Of a stretch of 44,739 nucleotides of DNA, positions 32,586-42,364 are shown piece after piece; position 1 is the stretch's first letter, and every line of letters begins with the position of its first letter. The DNA is from Nitrospirota bacterium. GTDB lineage: Bacteria > Nitrospirota > Nitrospiria > Nitrospirales > Nitrospiraceae. The notes under the pieces are model-generated. The model was given only the letters and a program-made list of their open reading frames with translations. It had not been told where the DNA came from and made no database searches. The stretch covers positions 1-44,739 of the forward strand of contig JAGXAR010000026.1 in the NCBI GenBank assembly GCA_018971525.1, read 5' to 3'. A program made the translations under genes and the position numbers.

Positions 32586-34268
32586 TTATTGGCGCGTCAG
32601 CTTGCGGTAGCGAATGCGGTGCGGCTGATCGGCTTCCTTGCCCAACCGCCTCTTCCGATCCGCTTCGTACTCGCTGTAGTTGCCTTCGAACCAGATCACC
32701 TTGCTGTCGCCTTCGAATGCCATGATGTGGGTCGCGATCCGGTCCAGAAACCAGCGATCGTGACTGCTGATGACGGCGCAGCCGGCGAAACTTTCCAATC
32801 CTTCTTCGAGTGCGCGCAAGGTGTTGATGTCGAGATCGTTGGTCGGCTCATCGAGGATGATGAGGTTCGCCCCCTCTTTCAACATACGGGCCAGGTGCAC
32901 CCGGTTGCGTTCGCCGCCGGATATGTCCTTCACCTTCTTCTGCTGATCGGTGCCGGCAAAGTTGAACCGGGCGCAGTAGGCCCTGGCGTTGACTTCGGCC
33001 TTGCCGAGCATAATGGTCTCGTGGCCCTCGGAAATGATGTCGTAGACGGATTTCGTCGCGTCCAGGCTGCGATCCTGGTCCACGTATCCCAGCTTGACCG
33101 TCTCACCGATCTTGATCGTTCCCGCATCCGGTTTCTCTTTTCCGATGATCATGCGGAACATCGTCGTCTTGCCGGCTCCGTTCGGACCGATCACCCCGAC
33201 AATGCCGCCCTTGGGGAGACTGAAGTTCACATTCTCATACAGGACCTTGTCCCCATAGGCCTTGCTGACGCCCTTGGCTTCGACGACCACATCGCCCAGC
33301 CGTGGGCCCGGCGGGATGTAGATCTCCAAATCTGCGGCCTGCTCGTCCTGTTTCTGATTGACCAATTCCTCATAACGGTTGAGCCGCGCCTTGCCCTTCG
33401 ACTGACGGGCCTTCGGCGACATGCGAATCCATTCCAACTCATGCTCCAAAGACTTGCGCCGTTTCGATTCAGCTTTTTCTTCTTTTTCCAGCCGCACCTG
33501 CTTCTGCTCCAACCAGGACGTATAGTTCCCCTGGAATGGAATGCCATGGCCGCGATCGAGTTCGAGAATCCAGCCGGCCACGTTGTCGAGGAAGTACCGG
33601 TCGTGCGTCACGGCGATGACCGTGCCTTTGTATTGCTGAAGATGCTGCTCAAGCCATTGCACGGACTCGGCATCGAGATGGTTCGTCGGTTCGTCGAGCA
33701 ACAAGATGTCCGGCTCCTGGATCATGAGGCGGCAGAGGGCCACCCGGCGCTTCTCGCCTCCGGAGAGCACCCCTACCTTCGCATCCGGCGGCGGACAACG
33801 CAGTGCTTCCATGGCCAGTTCCAGGACGTTGTCCAATTCCCACCCGTTCGCCGCTTCGATTTTCTCCTGAAGCTGGGCCTGTTTCTCGAGCAGCTTTTCT
33901 AATTCATCGGGGGTAGCCTCGCCCATCTTATTGCTGACCGCGTCATACTCGCGCAGCATGGCCACGAGCTCTTTCTTGCCCTCTTCGACGACTTCTTTCA
34001 CGGTCTTATCCGGATCGAGCTGCGGTTCCTGCTCCAGCAGCCCCACGCTGTAACCCTTCGAGCGGGTGATCTCACCGGTGTAGTTCGGATCAGTCCCGGC
34101 GATGATCCTGAGCAGCGAGCTCTTGCCCGATCCGTTGAGGCCCAACACGCCGATCTTCGCGCCGTAGTAGAAGCCGAGATAAATTTCGCGCAGCACCTGC
34201 TTCTTCGGCGGATAGACCTTGCCGACATTGACTAAAGAGAAAATCACCTGCTTATCGTTCGTGGCCAT
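32586..34268 (-). CDS. ettA: energy-dependent translational throttle protein EttA (ABC-F)
   Basis: A 560-aa soluble ABC-F ATPase with two nucleotide-binding domains. Walker A GLNGSGKS (about 43-50) and GPNGAGKT, both ABC signatures (LSGGEKRR and ISGGERNR), both Walker [23 protein letters not shown], and the charged linker helix arm between them. The arm residues after the first domain ([16 protein letters not shown]) match EttA rather than Uup or YheS. It binds the ribosome E site and gates translation by ATP level. GAGG precedes the ATG at 34268. Confidence 0.95.
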   Translation of the reverse strand: MATNDKQVIFSLVNVGKVYPPKKQVLREIYLGFYYGAKIGVLGLNGSGKSSLLRIIAGTDPNYTGEITRSKGYSVGLLEQEPQLDPDKTVKEVVEEGKKELVAMLREYDAVSNKMGEATPDELEKLLEKQAQLQEKIEAANGWELDNVLELAMEALRCPPPDAKVGVLSGGEKRRVALCRLMIQEPDILLLDEPTNHLDAESVQWLEQHLQQYKGTVIAVTHDRYFLDNVAGWILELDRGHGIPFQGNYTSWLEQKQVRLEKEEKAESKRRKSLEHELEWIRMSPKARQSKGKARLNRYEELVNQKQDEQAADLEIYIPPGPRLGDVVVEAKGVSKAYGDKVLYENVNFSLPKGGIVGVIGPNGAGKTTMFRMIIGKEKPDAGTIKIGETVKLGYVDQDRSLDATKSVYDIISEGHETIMLGKAEVNARAYCARFNFAGTDQQKKVKDISGGERNRVHLARMLKEGANLIILDEPTNDLDINTLRALEEGLESFAGCAVISSHDRWFLDRIATHIMAFEGDSKVIWFEGNYSEYEADRKRRLGKEADQPHRIRYRKLTRQ

Positions 34269-34372
34269 GTATTCCTCTGATTATTGGGATGGGTCACAAG
34301 GGAACAGTCACGATAACAAAAGCTCGCGACACTTCACAACCTCGCGACAGCAACCCGCTGGACTGGATGCGG

Positions 34373-34540
34373 TTAGATTCCGAGCTCTTCCGAGAGTCGG
34401 ACTTCCGATTCGTCGTCAATTTCCTCAAGGCAACTGAAGCAGGCGAAGGGAAACCGGTCGATGGGGATCGCACAGACTTCGCCGACGGGTGAGTCTTCCA
34501 TGGCAGGTCCACCGCATTCTCTATGGATCAAGACAAGCAT
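34373..34540 (-). CDS. 55-aa Cys-rich small protein
   Basis: A short gene with a strong ribosome site (AAGGAGGG six bases before the ATG at 34540). The 55-aa product has HRECGG near the start, a single Cys at 23, then FACFSC (Cys34, Cys37) and a very acidic helix-forming tail (EEIDDESEVRLSEEL). The four Cys plus an early His could bind zinc, as in a degenerate ribbon. Not recognised. It lies between the alpha/beta hydrolase gene and ettA, about 100 bp from each. Confidence 0.75.
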   Translation of the reverse strand: MLVLIHRECGGPAMEDSPVGEVCAIPIDRFPFACFSCLEEIDDESEVRLSEELGI

Positions 34541-34642
34541 ATCGCCCTCCTTCTAGCTGCGCGGATGTGCGCGACAGGCGGGACGAGCGAGACGTGCAGA
34601 ACCTGATTCCGCCGGTCTCGCATCTCTCGCCTGACCATCCTG

Positions 34643-35398
34643 CTACGTTGAGCCCAATACGAGACGCCGAAATGTCTCCAGATGCTCGGGACTACTCAGC
34701 CGATGGTCGCCCGGAACCAGATGGAGTTCAACCGGAAAAGAGGGAGCAAGGAATCGCAACCGCTCGACGAACTGGCTGCTGCCTTGCGGCAAAATCACGC
34801 TGTCTTGCCGGCCGTGGAGAATGGCCGTGCTGACCGGCCGAAGCCGGTCGAAACTCGTGTTCCAATAGGCCTCGCTCTCGTCAACCCACTTCCAGGCGAG
34901 AGGAAAATCCCGATGCGCCGGCTCGTCGTCCCAGGGCATCCAGCCCGCGGTGTGCCACGCATGGTGCCGCTCGTCGGAAACGGACCTCGCCCGCACTCCC
35001 ATCATATTGAATGCGGGGGCGATGAGGACGAGCTTCTCGACAATTGGATACTCCTGCGCCATGAGCCACGCGATCCAGCCACCGAGCGAGTTGCCCACGA
35101 TGGTCAGTGGCGGCCCGGCGGTCAGCGTGCTGACAACCGCCCGGGCGTCCTGAATCCAATCTGACAGCGTGTAGTCCGTGAATGTTCCCTCCGAATCGCC
35201 GAAACCGCGCACGTCGTAACAGCAAAAACCCCACCCTTTCTCCTCACACCACTGTGCGAGCGCTTTGCTCTTATTGCCCCAGCGTTTCGAGAGAAAGCCG
35301 GTGATGAACAGGATCTGGCGACCCTTTCCTTCGGCACGATCGCCACGGATGCGTTTCCTGTCAGGCCCCGTGAGGTAGAACGGTTCGAGCACGTTCAT
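34643..35398 (-). CDS. alpha/beta hydrolase
   Basis: A 251-aa serine hydrolase. The nucleophile elbow is GNSLGG (Ser104). The oxyanion segment is ITGFLSKRWGNK, followed by YDVRGFGDSEG. A His near 236 (PGDHRLSS) completes the triad with an Asp near 210 (HGRQD). Family members include esterases, lipases and peptidases; no substrate is evident. It appears to be cytosolic (no signal). It precedes the small Cys-rich gene. Confidence 0.88.
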   Translation of the reverse strand: MNVLEPFYLTGPDRKRIRGDRAEGKGRQILFITGFLSKRWGNKSKALAQWCEEKGWGFCCYDVRGFGDSEGTFTDYTLSDWIQDARAVVSTLTAGPPLTIVGNSLGGWIAWLMAQEYPIVEKLVLIAPAFNMMGVRARSVSDERHHAWHTAGWMPWDDEPAHRDFPLAWKWVDESEAYWNTSFDRLRPVSTAILHGRQDSVILPQGSSQFVERLRFLAPSFPVELHLVPGDHRLSSPEHLETFRRLVLGST

Positions 35399-35487
35399 GA
35401 TTTGGTCAGCACCTCGCTCAGAAAGTCGCCGGGTCTGTGAACAATTGGCTTCGTAATCTCACGCCCGCTTCGCACGGTCAACGCTCA

Positions 35488-36699
35488 TCAGCTTCTTGAA
35501 TGCTCCGAACAGATATGCTGGGCGATCAATCGACCACCAGCTTGATTGCCCGCACGATTCCAATGACCTGCACCGTATGCAGGCGGAAAGCCGTGGAAAA
35601 ACATGGGGTCATTGGATAAGATTTCTAAAAATGGCTCTAACAGCATCAAGATATCCAGTTGGGCTGCCTGAGCATATGGCTTGAACCTTCGCTCGGGATA
35701 GGCCAGATCGGACAAGCCGTAAGCTTGTTTGATCCGTTCTCGCGTTGGAGGATCAGGATAGACCTGCGCCGGTTCCGGAATCATGACGACCAAGAATTCC
35801 GCGCCTTGAGACTTCACAGCGTCCCGCATGGCGAGGATCAGCGCTTCGGTGACCTTCCACGCTTCTTCCCACACTGAGTCGATCGGACGAGAGAATACTT
35901 CGGGGAACAAGGGCCTTAGCGTTGAGCTGCCGTGCCGCGCCTCATCAAAACGTTCTACCTGAGACATCGGATGCCCGGACAAGACGGCTCGTCTCAAGTA
36001 CAGTTGTTTGGAGAATTGAAACAAGTACGACTTGTTCAGGAATGCCTGCACGAGCATTGCTTCACGCTTGGCTTTTTTAAATGCGGCCGTTTCTTGAAAG
36101 GAAGCATCGAGGACTAACCGACCGTCCCTGATCAGATAGAACGGCTTGCCTTTTTGTGTCTCCGCGGATAGTACAATCGAGTTGTCCGCCACGTCATTTC
36201 CATTGTAGAAGGCGAGTACGACGAGATCCGGCTCGTACAACAGTACACGCTCTCTAAGGAGGAGATAGGATTGAGCGGTCCCGTATCCTGATACACCGAA
36301 ATTGAGCACTTCCACTTTCTGTTCCTTGAACATTGAACAAAATGCCAGCTCGCGTTCGACCACGGCCGGGAACGTGTCCTCGAATGCCACGTTGCTGCCC
36401 TCCGTAAACGAATCTCCGACGACAGCGATGCGAAACGTCGAGAACGGCTTGACACGCTCATGGTGTCGGTCCCGGAAACCGTCAGCATTGATTTTGACCC
36501 ATGTGGTCGCTTCGTGCACCGAATATCCTTCGACCTCGGGAAAGTACGACCATCCGAGCGTGTCATTGGGCTGCATAAAGACAGGAAAAGACAAGCCCAG
36601 CACACGTAGCGCGAGCTCGACGCAACACAGGGTGAGCACGATACTCCCCAGAACCAAGCCCACATTGGGAAGTACGCGTCGCAACGACATCGATGTCAC
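35488..36699 (-). CDS. membrane-anchored SGNH/GDSL hydrolase
   Basis: A 403-aa enzyme with an N-terminal membrane anchor (about 12-32). SGNH motifs: block I VVGDSFTEG (Ser), the Gly of SGYGTAQ, the Asn of YNGNDVADN, and a C-terminal HWNRAGNQ providing the His. This family hydrolyses or transfers O-acetyl groups of envelope polysaccharides. The start is GTG at 36699, with GAGGGT lying inside the 3' end of the esterase gene, whose TAA immediately precedes it. Third gene of the operon led by the 1092-aa protein. Confidence 0.85.
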   Translation of the reverse strand: MTSMSLRRVLPNVGLVLGSIVLTLCCVELALRVLGLSFPVFMQPNDTLGWSYFPEVEGYSVHEATTWVKINADGFRDRHHERVKPFSTFRIAVVGDSFTEGSNVAFEDTFPAVVERELAFCSMFKEQKVEVLNFGVSGYGTAQSYLLLRERVLLYEPDLVVLAFYNGNDVADNSIVLSAETQKGKPFYLIRDGRLVLDASFQETAAFKKAKREAMLVQAFLNKSYLFQFSKQLYLRRAVLSGHPMSQVERFDEARHGSSTLRPLFPEVFSRPIDSVWEEAWKVTEALILAMRDAVKSQGAEFLVVMIPEPAQVYPDPPTRERIKQAYGLSDLAYPERRFKPYAQAAQLDILMLLEPFLEILSNDPMFFHGFPPAYGAGHWNRAGNQAGGRLIAQHICSEHSRS

Positions 36700-37419
36700 T
36701 TATCTGACCCTCACGGCTGATTGAATGAAGGCACTGAGCCGTTTGAGGACGACGTTCGGAATTTCGTGTCGGCCATGAAAGGCGATCCATTCGACGGCGA
36801 GACCGGACTTGCTCAGTTCGTCGCGAAGTCGTTCCGCTCCGGCATAGGGGAGAATCTCGTCCTGCATCCCGTGGCTCTGAAATACCGGCAATCCTTTGCG
36901 CTTCGGCATGAGCGGGCTCCAGACCGGCTGGGCTAACAAATTACCGGAGAGTTGCACAAGTCCTGCATAGGGACGATCCGTGTGGAGCACCGCATCGCAC
37001 GAGAGCATAGCGCCCTGGGAAAATCCCCCGAGAACGGTCCTGCGCGGATCTGCGCCGAACTTCTGTTCGACCTCTTTCAGAAACGCCAGCATCTTCTCGC
37101 GCGAGAGGGCGAGACCTTTAGGCAGGTCTTGAGAAAGATCGCGGACGCGCCCTGCGGCGCGATCCGCTTCAATGCGTGCCATGTCGATGAGCCACCAGGC
37201 TCGTGCATCCCTCGGCCCAAAACTCAACGACAGCGGGCCTTCCGGAAAAAGCCAGCGCGTCCCTGCCGGTACATCCATCACATCCGCGAGCGGAACAAGG
37301 TCGTCCCCTGGCGCGCCGAAGCCGTGGAGCAAGATCACGACCGGCCCGTTGCCGCCACCCTTGTCATCTGTGCCCCCTATGACCCGAGTCCGCAGACCAC
37401 CCAATTGTTCTTCGCGCAT
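36700..37419 (-). CDS. carboxylesterase/phospholipase family hydrolase
   Basis: A 239-aa alpha/beta hydrolase of the YpfH/phospholipase-carboxylesterase type. It has LHGFGAPGDDLVPLA for the oxyanion hole, GGFSQGAMLS with the nucleophile Ser, SHGMQDEILPY with Asp and FHGRHEIP with His. No signal peptide, so it is cytosolic. It starts 10 bp after the large membrane gene and its TAA touches the GTG start of the SGNH gene. Confidence 0.9.
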   Translation of the reverse strand: MREEQLGGLRTRVIGGTDDKGGGNGPVVILLHGFGAPGDDLVPLADVMDVPAGTRWLFPEGPLSLSFGPRDARAWWLIDMARIEADRAAGRVRDLSQDLPKGLALSREKMLAFLKEVEQKFGADPRRTVLGGFSQGAMLSCDAVLHTDRPYAGLVQLSGNLLAQPVWSPLMPKRKGLPVFQSHGMQDEILPYAGAERLRDELSKSGLAVEWIAFHGRHEIPNVVLKRLSAFIQSAVRVR

Positions 37420-37429
37420 GAGCGGTCCG

Positions 37430-40400
37430 TTATCTCATATACAAATATTGCAGTAATGCGACGAGGCCATAGAGCGAAGATTCGACAACTGGTTGTTGAT
37501 AGAAGGGTACGAAGGCTCCTTGCTTGTTGGCCTCGACCTCGTCGATGATGTACTGGACTTGCTTGGCACGGATTTCGTGGTCCTTGCCGAGCCCGAGGGC
37601 TTGGATCATTTGCTTGCTCAGCCCGGCCAAAACCGCTTGCTTCGCCCGGTCGGCAGCTTGATAGAGCAACAACGCCCCGCTCAAGGCCAGGACGACATTC
37701 AACGCCCAGGACAGCAGCAGCAGGAGTGGGTAGTTCCAGATGTCGAAATAGTCGTTGCGCGCGGCGATCATGATCAGCAAGGCGATGAAGGGATAGCGGA
37801 TGAGGCGATTGACCGCTTCCGTCCGTCGGCTGATCAGGTCGATGCCGGCTAAATATTTGAGCTTTTCAAACTCGGCCTTCTGGCTGTGGCTCAATCCATA
37901 CTCGCGCAAGTACTCCTCCTGCACCTGCTCCGACCACCCCCCGCTCGTGGTGTTCACCCAACCGACCCACCGACGGCACAACATGACTTCGTCGAACACC
38001 GCCAGATTCAGCAGCACCACCAGGCTCACGCTGACCAGCGTCATGATCACGTCCACTCGACAACTCAGCCATCCCCGACAAGGATGGATCATCTCTTCGT
38101 CAACGACCCATTGACCCAGTGAAATCATGATCGCGCTATACAGCAGGAACAGGACCAGGACGCGCCCCGTTCGCTGCAGCGGGCCTGCCGCGTCGAGGTA
38201 CCAGGCCCAGGCTTGATCGACGGTGGTGGCCGCGCTGGTGGCGGCCGAATGATAGACCCGTTGCACATTGGTCCAAAATGTCCTCAGGGTGAATGGGGAG
38301 CGAGGGCCCTCATCGATGCGGAATAAGAAATCCTCGGTAAGCTGGTCGCTGTTCTTCGTCAGATCGCGCGACCCTTTGACCAGGAAGACGAGGCACAACA
38401 CCACCACGAGAAGCCGGAGCCACTCACCGGGCCAAATGCTCACGCCCGCAGTCCACGAAAATGGTTCGCCTTCATCGTGATTGGCCATGAGAGCTGTCCC
38501 GCCACCCATAGTCCAAAAGATCGCCGTCCCGACCACAAGAAGGAGGCCGACCACGGTGAGCAAACGCCAGGAGCGCGAGACCCAGAGCCAGAGTCGCTCA
38601 TTGGTCCAGGCGAGCACCGTCCCGACGAACAGCCCGATCGCGACCAGCGCCGTCATAGTTGTGCTGCTGGGACTGATGCCCTGCTTCGACTGACCATAAT
38701 TGTCCGTATGTTCGAGGTCTGCGCGCAAGGGATGGATCGTTCTTACCCCTTCGACATCGACGACGCTCAAGTCCACGGCACCCTCTCGCCCCACTTCGAA
38801 GATCCGGGGATGTTCAGCAGCGTCGTAGACCCGGTCTTCCGGAGTCAGTGCGACGTGATACCCCGCCGGGCAGGCCACCACCGATTGCTGCCGATCGCCC
38901 GCCGCGCGACAGACCACGTGATTCACCGCCCGGAGCACGGCAAAGTAGGCGGCCGTTTGATAGCTGCTCCGAAAGGGCGGGACATCGCGCTGCAACCCGC
39001 CGTCCAACTGCAAGCCGAAGGGCGAGGCGACAACCATGTTCCTGGTCCACTTGTACTCGCTTGCGTGAAGATGGCGTGCGTCGAGGTCGACGGTGAAGAA
39101 GACGGCATAGGGGAAGGCCGGCCGCAGCGCTTTGAGAATGAGCAGCGCGTCGTAGGGGTCCGAGCCCAGGATGCCGATCGCTTTGGCGCCTTCTCCTTCG
39201 TCTTGAATCCGCGTGGCCAAGGCGCGCACATAATCAAGCTGACCGGTGCCTTCGGGACGTTCCTTCAGTCCGCCGGCCAGAGCATCCTTCGCCGTCTCAG
39301 TGGTTTTAGGTTTCTCTCCGCGCGCGGCTTTCACACTGTCGTCGCCAGGCACTTCCCCGTCCAGCCCGCTAAGATAGCTGTAGCGAAAGACATTGAGAGT
39401 AAGCGATTCGTAGTCGGCGGGTCGTTGAATCTGCAAATCGATGGCGCGCGACACCGTCGGGCACCAGGATTTGATGTCCACCGGAACCTGGATTTGCCTT
39501 AGATCGGCCTCCGTGAAGGTCGCCACTTTTGCACAAGCTGCCGCACGGAACTCGATGGGCAACGCTCGGCCATAGAACGAGTCCCACTCGCCGATGAGGA
39601 TCACTGCATCCCACCCAAGCCGCACCTGGCGACGGTCTAATTCTTCGATGAGCGTGTCGAAGAGCCGGTCATCGGATCCGGTCTCATAGACGAGCCGCAC
39701 ATCCGCCGCCGCCAGCCGATAAACAAACTCCTGCTCGCAGGCTTCATACGTCTGGCAGGCGGGCCCCTTCCCCCCCTCCTTCTTCAGCCCATAGGCCAAG
39801 AGCCCTTTCATCGCACTGGCCCAGGGCGAATAGAGCTCGATAGTTCCGTCTGCGTTCGGCCAGACCCCGCCCCCTTTATGGGGCTCGGCATACAAGTCTC
39901 CGGCCTCACCCAGGAGATTGCGCAGGGCGGAAGAACTACGGGGCCCCACGATCTTGAACGTGACAGCCTGCTGCAACGTCGGATTCAGACGGACCAGCTT
40001 GCGCCGGTCGTCGGTCAGGAGGCATTCGTTTTTCTGTTTCGTTTCTTGACACACCAGCGCCTGTGACAAGGAGGTCAGGGTGGCCAAGAACCCCCGGCTG
40101 AGGGCGTCGTCGGGGATCCAGATCACGAGGGTGCTCTGGACCCGATCCTGCGCCTCGCCACAGACCCTGGTCTTGCGGAGCTGATACCACTCGTACGGCA
40201 ACGCATGATCGGTCCCCTGCGTATTCCCCTCGATGAACGAGAGATGTCCCTCGTCTTCCGGAGCATAGCAGGCCACCCCCAACGCGGTGCCGACCGCGTA
40301 GCGATCTCGAATGCGGGACTCCGTACTCTCCACATAGGGATCGCCGCTCATCGTCACCAAAAGAACCGTGATCTGCTCACCCTTCTGAACTCGATCGGCC

Positions 40401-40708
40401 ATCGCCTGCCGCAGGGGTTTCAGACGCTGCGCGAAGGACGACTCAGCCGACTGGCTGGACGCGGACTTGGGCAACCCGATTGCTGGCGGCCGAACTCCTC
40501 GCATACCCCGCTGCACCGCTGCCACCGGATCTTCCCACAGCCGCGCACGGACCGATTGCTCCCCGGTGGTCTGATTCACATCCAACCCCGTTCCTACCGG
40601 CCGCGAACTGTGCAGCGCGTCTTTCACCAACAGCACGCCGGCGAGCGCGAGTGCGAGAGTGACCACTCCCGCCAGGGCGAGCTTCGATTCTCCACTTCCT
40701 TTTGCCAT
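37430..40708 (-). CDS. 1092-aa membrane protein with a receptor-like periplasmic domain
   Basis: An unrecognised large protein. N-terminal anchor about 10-28, then about 650 periplasmic residues, then seven or so helices near 684-701, 715-732, 761-778, 848-866, 886-906, 970-984 and 993-1017, with a helical cytosolic stretch between. The periplasmic part has two regions resembling the type I periplasmic-binding fold: ILIGEWDSFYGRALP near 370, and GILGSDPYDALLILKALRPA with VFFTVDLDARHLH near 512-548. Several paired Cys residues fit an exported domain. It may sense a ligand and signal through its membrane half. First gene of a tight operon with two hydrolases. Confidence 0.75.
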   Translation of the reverse strand: MAKGSGESKLALAGVVTLALALAGVLLVKDALHSSRPVGTGLDVNQTTGEQSVRARLWEDPVAAVQRGMRGVRPPAIGLPKSASSQSAESSFAQRLKPLRQAMADRVQKGEQITVLLVTMSGDPYVESTESRIRDRYAVGTALGVACYAPEDEGHLSFIEGNTQGTDHALPYEWYQLRKTRVCGEAQDRVQSTLVIWIPDDALSRGFLATLTSLSQALVCQETKQKNECLLTDDRRKLVRLNPTLQQAVTFKIVGPRSSSALRNLLGEAGDLYAEPHKGGGVWPNADGTIELYSPWASAMKGLLAYGLKKEGGKGPACQTYEACEQEFVYRLAAADVRLVYETGSDDRLFDTLIEELDRRQVRLGWDAVILIGEWDSFYGRALPIEFRAAACAKVATFTEADLRQIQVPVDIKSWCPTVSRAIDLQIQRPADYESLTLNVFRYSYLSGLDGEVPGDDSVKAARGEKPKTTETAKDALAGGLKERPEGTGQLDYVRALATRIQDEGEGAKAIGILGSDPYDALLILKALRPAFPYAVFFTVDLDARHLHASEYKWTRNMVVASPFGLQLDGGLQRDVPPFRSSYQTAAYFAVLRAVNHVVCRAAGDRQQSVVACPAGYHVALTPEDRVYDAAEHPRIFEVGREGAVDLSVVDVEGVRTIHPLRADLEHTDNYGQSKQGISPSSTTMTALVAIGLFVGTVLAWTNERLWLWVSRSWRLLTVVGLLLVVGTAIFWTMGGGTALMANHDEGEPFSWTAGVSIWPGEWLRLLVVVLCLVFLVKGSRDLTKNSDQLTEDFLFRIDEGPRSPFTLRTFWTNVQRVYHSAATSAATTVDQAWAWYLDAAGPLQRTGRVLVLFLLYSAIMISLGQWVVDEEMIHPCRGWLSCRVDVIMTLVSVSLVVLLNLAVFDEVMLCRRWVGWVNTTSGGWSEQVQEEYLREYGLSHSQKAEFEKLKYLAGIDLISRRTEAVNRLIRYPFIALLIMIAARNDYFDIWNYPLLLLLSWALNVVLALSGALLLYQAADRAKQAVLAGLSKQMIQALGLGKDHEIRAKQVQYIIDEVEANKQGAFVPFYQQPVVESSLYGLVALLQYLYMR

Positions 40709-40888
40709 AGAGGAGTCCGTCTTCTGTAATCAGCAGCCCGTTGGTAAGACCTCTCCCACCCTCAGAAGGCCTTAGGCCGTCTCCGCCACTCTACAACAGA
40801 CAGTAAGGTGGACTGCAAGGTAGGTTACGAAGAACCGGCTGACGATGCGGTAGTCCTGTGGATCGATGAAGCGCGGACCGGTGAGGGG

Positions 40889-42364
40889 TTATGATGAGCA
40901 GCTGACCGATAAATGCTTGCCCCAGTTGGGAGGCGGAGCCGCATAGGCCTCCATGCCAGGCTGATCCACGTAGGGATTCTGTAGCAGGGCGAGCAACCGG
41001 TCGATCTCGGAAAAGTCCTTCTGCTGAGCCTTTTCGATGGCGGTCTGCGCCAGATAGTTGCGGAGCACATACTTGGGATTGACGCGGTTCATCCGTACCG
41101 GCCGGTCGTCGTCTCGACTCCCCTCTTCGCGCAACCGGTCCTCGTACCGATCGGCCCACTTGTCGAATGCCTCACGATCCAAGAAAAAGTCGCGAAGCGG
41201 TTCGTTCAGCGATGAAGCCCCGGTTTGAAACGAGCTCAACGTACGAAAGAAGATCGTGTAATCGACATGGTGCAGATGCATGAGTTCCAATACGTCTTGG
41301 ATCAACGACGCATCCTCCTCCTTCGCCTCGAGGAGTCCCAGCTTGGCTCGCATCAACTCCATGTACCGTCCTTCGCACATGGAGGTGTAGCGATCGAGCG
41401 CGGCCTTCAGGTCTTCCTTTTCGGCCAACGGGAGCAGCGCCTGCGCCAGACAACTGAGGTTCCAGAGCCCGATATAGGGCTGTTGATTGAAGGCATAGCG
41501 CCCGTTGTGGTCGGAGTGGTTGCAGATGAAGCCAGGATCGTAGTCGTCCATGAACCCGAACGGACCGTAGTCGAGGGTGATGCCATGGATGGACATGTTG
41601 TCGGTATTTATCACCCCGTGCGCCCAGCCGACGGCCTGCCATTGCGCGATCAGCCCCGCCGTGCGTTCGACGACTTCAGAGAAGAATCGCGCATACTTGT
41701 CCGACACGTCCGCCAGACGGGGAAAGTGGTTCGCGATGACATAGTCTGCGAGGATTCTGAGCTGCTCGTGCTGTTTACGGTAATAGAAGATCTCAAAGGT
41801 GCCGAAGCGCACATGGGACGGCGCCATCCGCACAAGCATCGCGCCGGTTTCGACCTGCTCGCGATAGACCTGGTGATCGCTCCCGACGAGACAGAGCGCC
41901 CTTGTCGTCGGAATCCCCAGGCCATGCATCGCCTCGCTGCAGAGATACTCCCGGATGGTCGAACGCAGAACCGCACGGCCATCTCCCTCTCGCGAGAACG
42001 GCGTAAGCCCCGCCCCTTTCAGATGCAGATCCCACTTCTCGCCCCGTTCGTTCCGTACTTCTCCAAGGAGGATGGCGCGCCCGTCTCCCAGCTGCGGGAC
42101 ATAGACGCCGAACTGATGGCCGGAATAGAGCATGGCCAACGGCTCCATCCCCGGCACGAGCAGACTCCCGCCAAACACACCGGCATACTCCGGTCGCTTC
42201 GCTTGCGCCGGATCAAGGTCGATCAGTTCGGCCGCCGCGGGATTGAAACTGATGAGATAAGGAGCCGCTGAAAACGGGGTCGGATTCAGCTTGGCGTAGA
42301 AAGCCTCGGGCAAGCGGGCATAGGTGTTGTCGAACGAGAGAGTTTCCAGCTGGCGTTTGCTCAT
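40889..42364 (-). CDS. selO: protein adenylyltransferase SelO (YdiU)
   Basis: A 491-aa pseudokinase-fold enzyme that AMPylates Ser/Thr/Tyr of proteins and protects against oxidative stress. Motifs: LYSGHQFGVYVPQLGDGRAILLGEV, the Lys of HLKGAGLTPFSREGDGRAVLRSTIREYL (read in parts), HGVINTDNMSIHG, and LDYGPFGFMDDY with the metal-binding Asp. The C-terminus VSCSS has a Cys where animal SelO has selenocysteine. The internal ATG at 42364 opens the family start (SFDNTYARLP), but no strong Shine-Dalgarno precedes it. The frame continues unbroken upstream into the carbonic anhydrase sequence, so the real N-terminus may be longer. Confidence 0.92.
   Translation of the reverse strand: MSKRQLETLSFDNTYARLPEAFYAKLNPTPFSAAPYLISFNPAAAELIDLDPAQAKRPEYAGVFGGSLLVPGMEPLAMLYSGHQFGVYVPQLGDGRAILLGEVRNERGEKWDLHLKGAGLTPFSREGDGRAVLRSTIREYLCSEAMHGLGIPTTRALCLVGSDHQVYREQVETGAMLVRMAPSHVRFGTFEIFYYRKQHEQLRILADYVIANHFPRLADVSDKYARFFSEVVERTAGLIAQWQAVGWAHGVINTDNMSIHGITLDYGPFGFMDDYDPGFICNHSDHNGRYAFNQQPYIGLWNLSCLAQALLPLAEKEDLKAALDRYTSMCEGRYMELMRAKLGLLEAKEEDASLIQDVLELMHLHHVDYTIFFRTLSSFQTGASSLNEPLRDFFLDREAFDKWADRYEDRLREEGSRDDDRPVRMNRVNPKYVLRNYLAQTAIEKAQQKDFSEIDRLLALLQNPYVDQPGMEAYAAPPPNWGKHLSVSCSS

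Noticed and set aside
32532-33902. 456-codon plus-strand open frame
   Set aside because: Antisense to ettA; no signals of its own.
34600-34660. Possible further copy of the MITE-like repeat (GACCATCCTGCTACG)
   Set aside because: Only about 12 bases resemble the repeat end, no inverted partner and no CTAG.
38477-39502. 341-codon plus-strand open frame
   Set aside because: Antisense to the 1092-aa membrane protein; repetitive basic translation, no start signals.
41225-42271. 348-codon plus-strand open frame
   Set aside because: Antisense to selO, whose motifs are complete.
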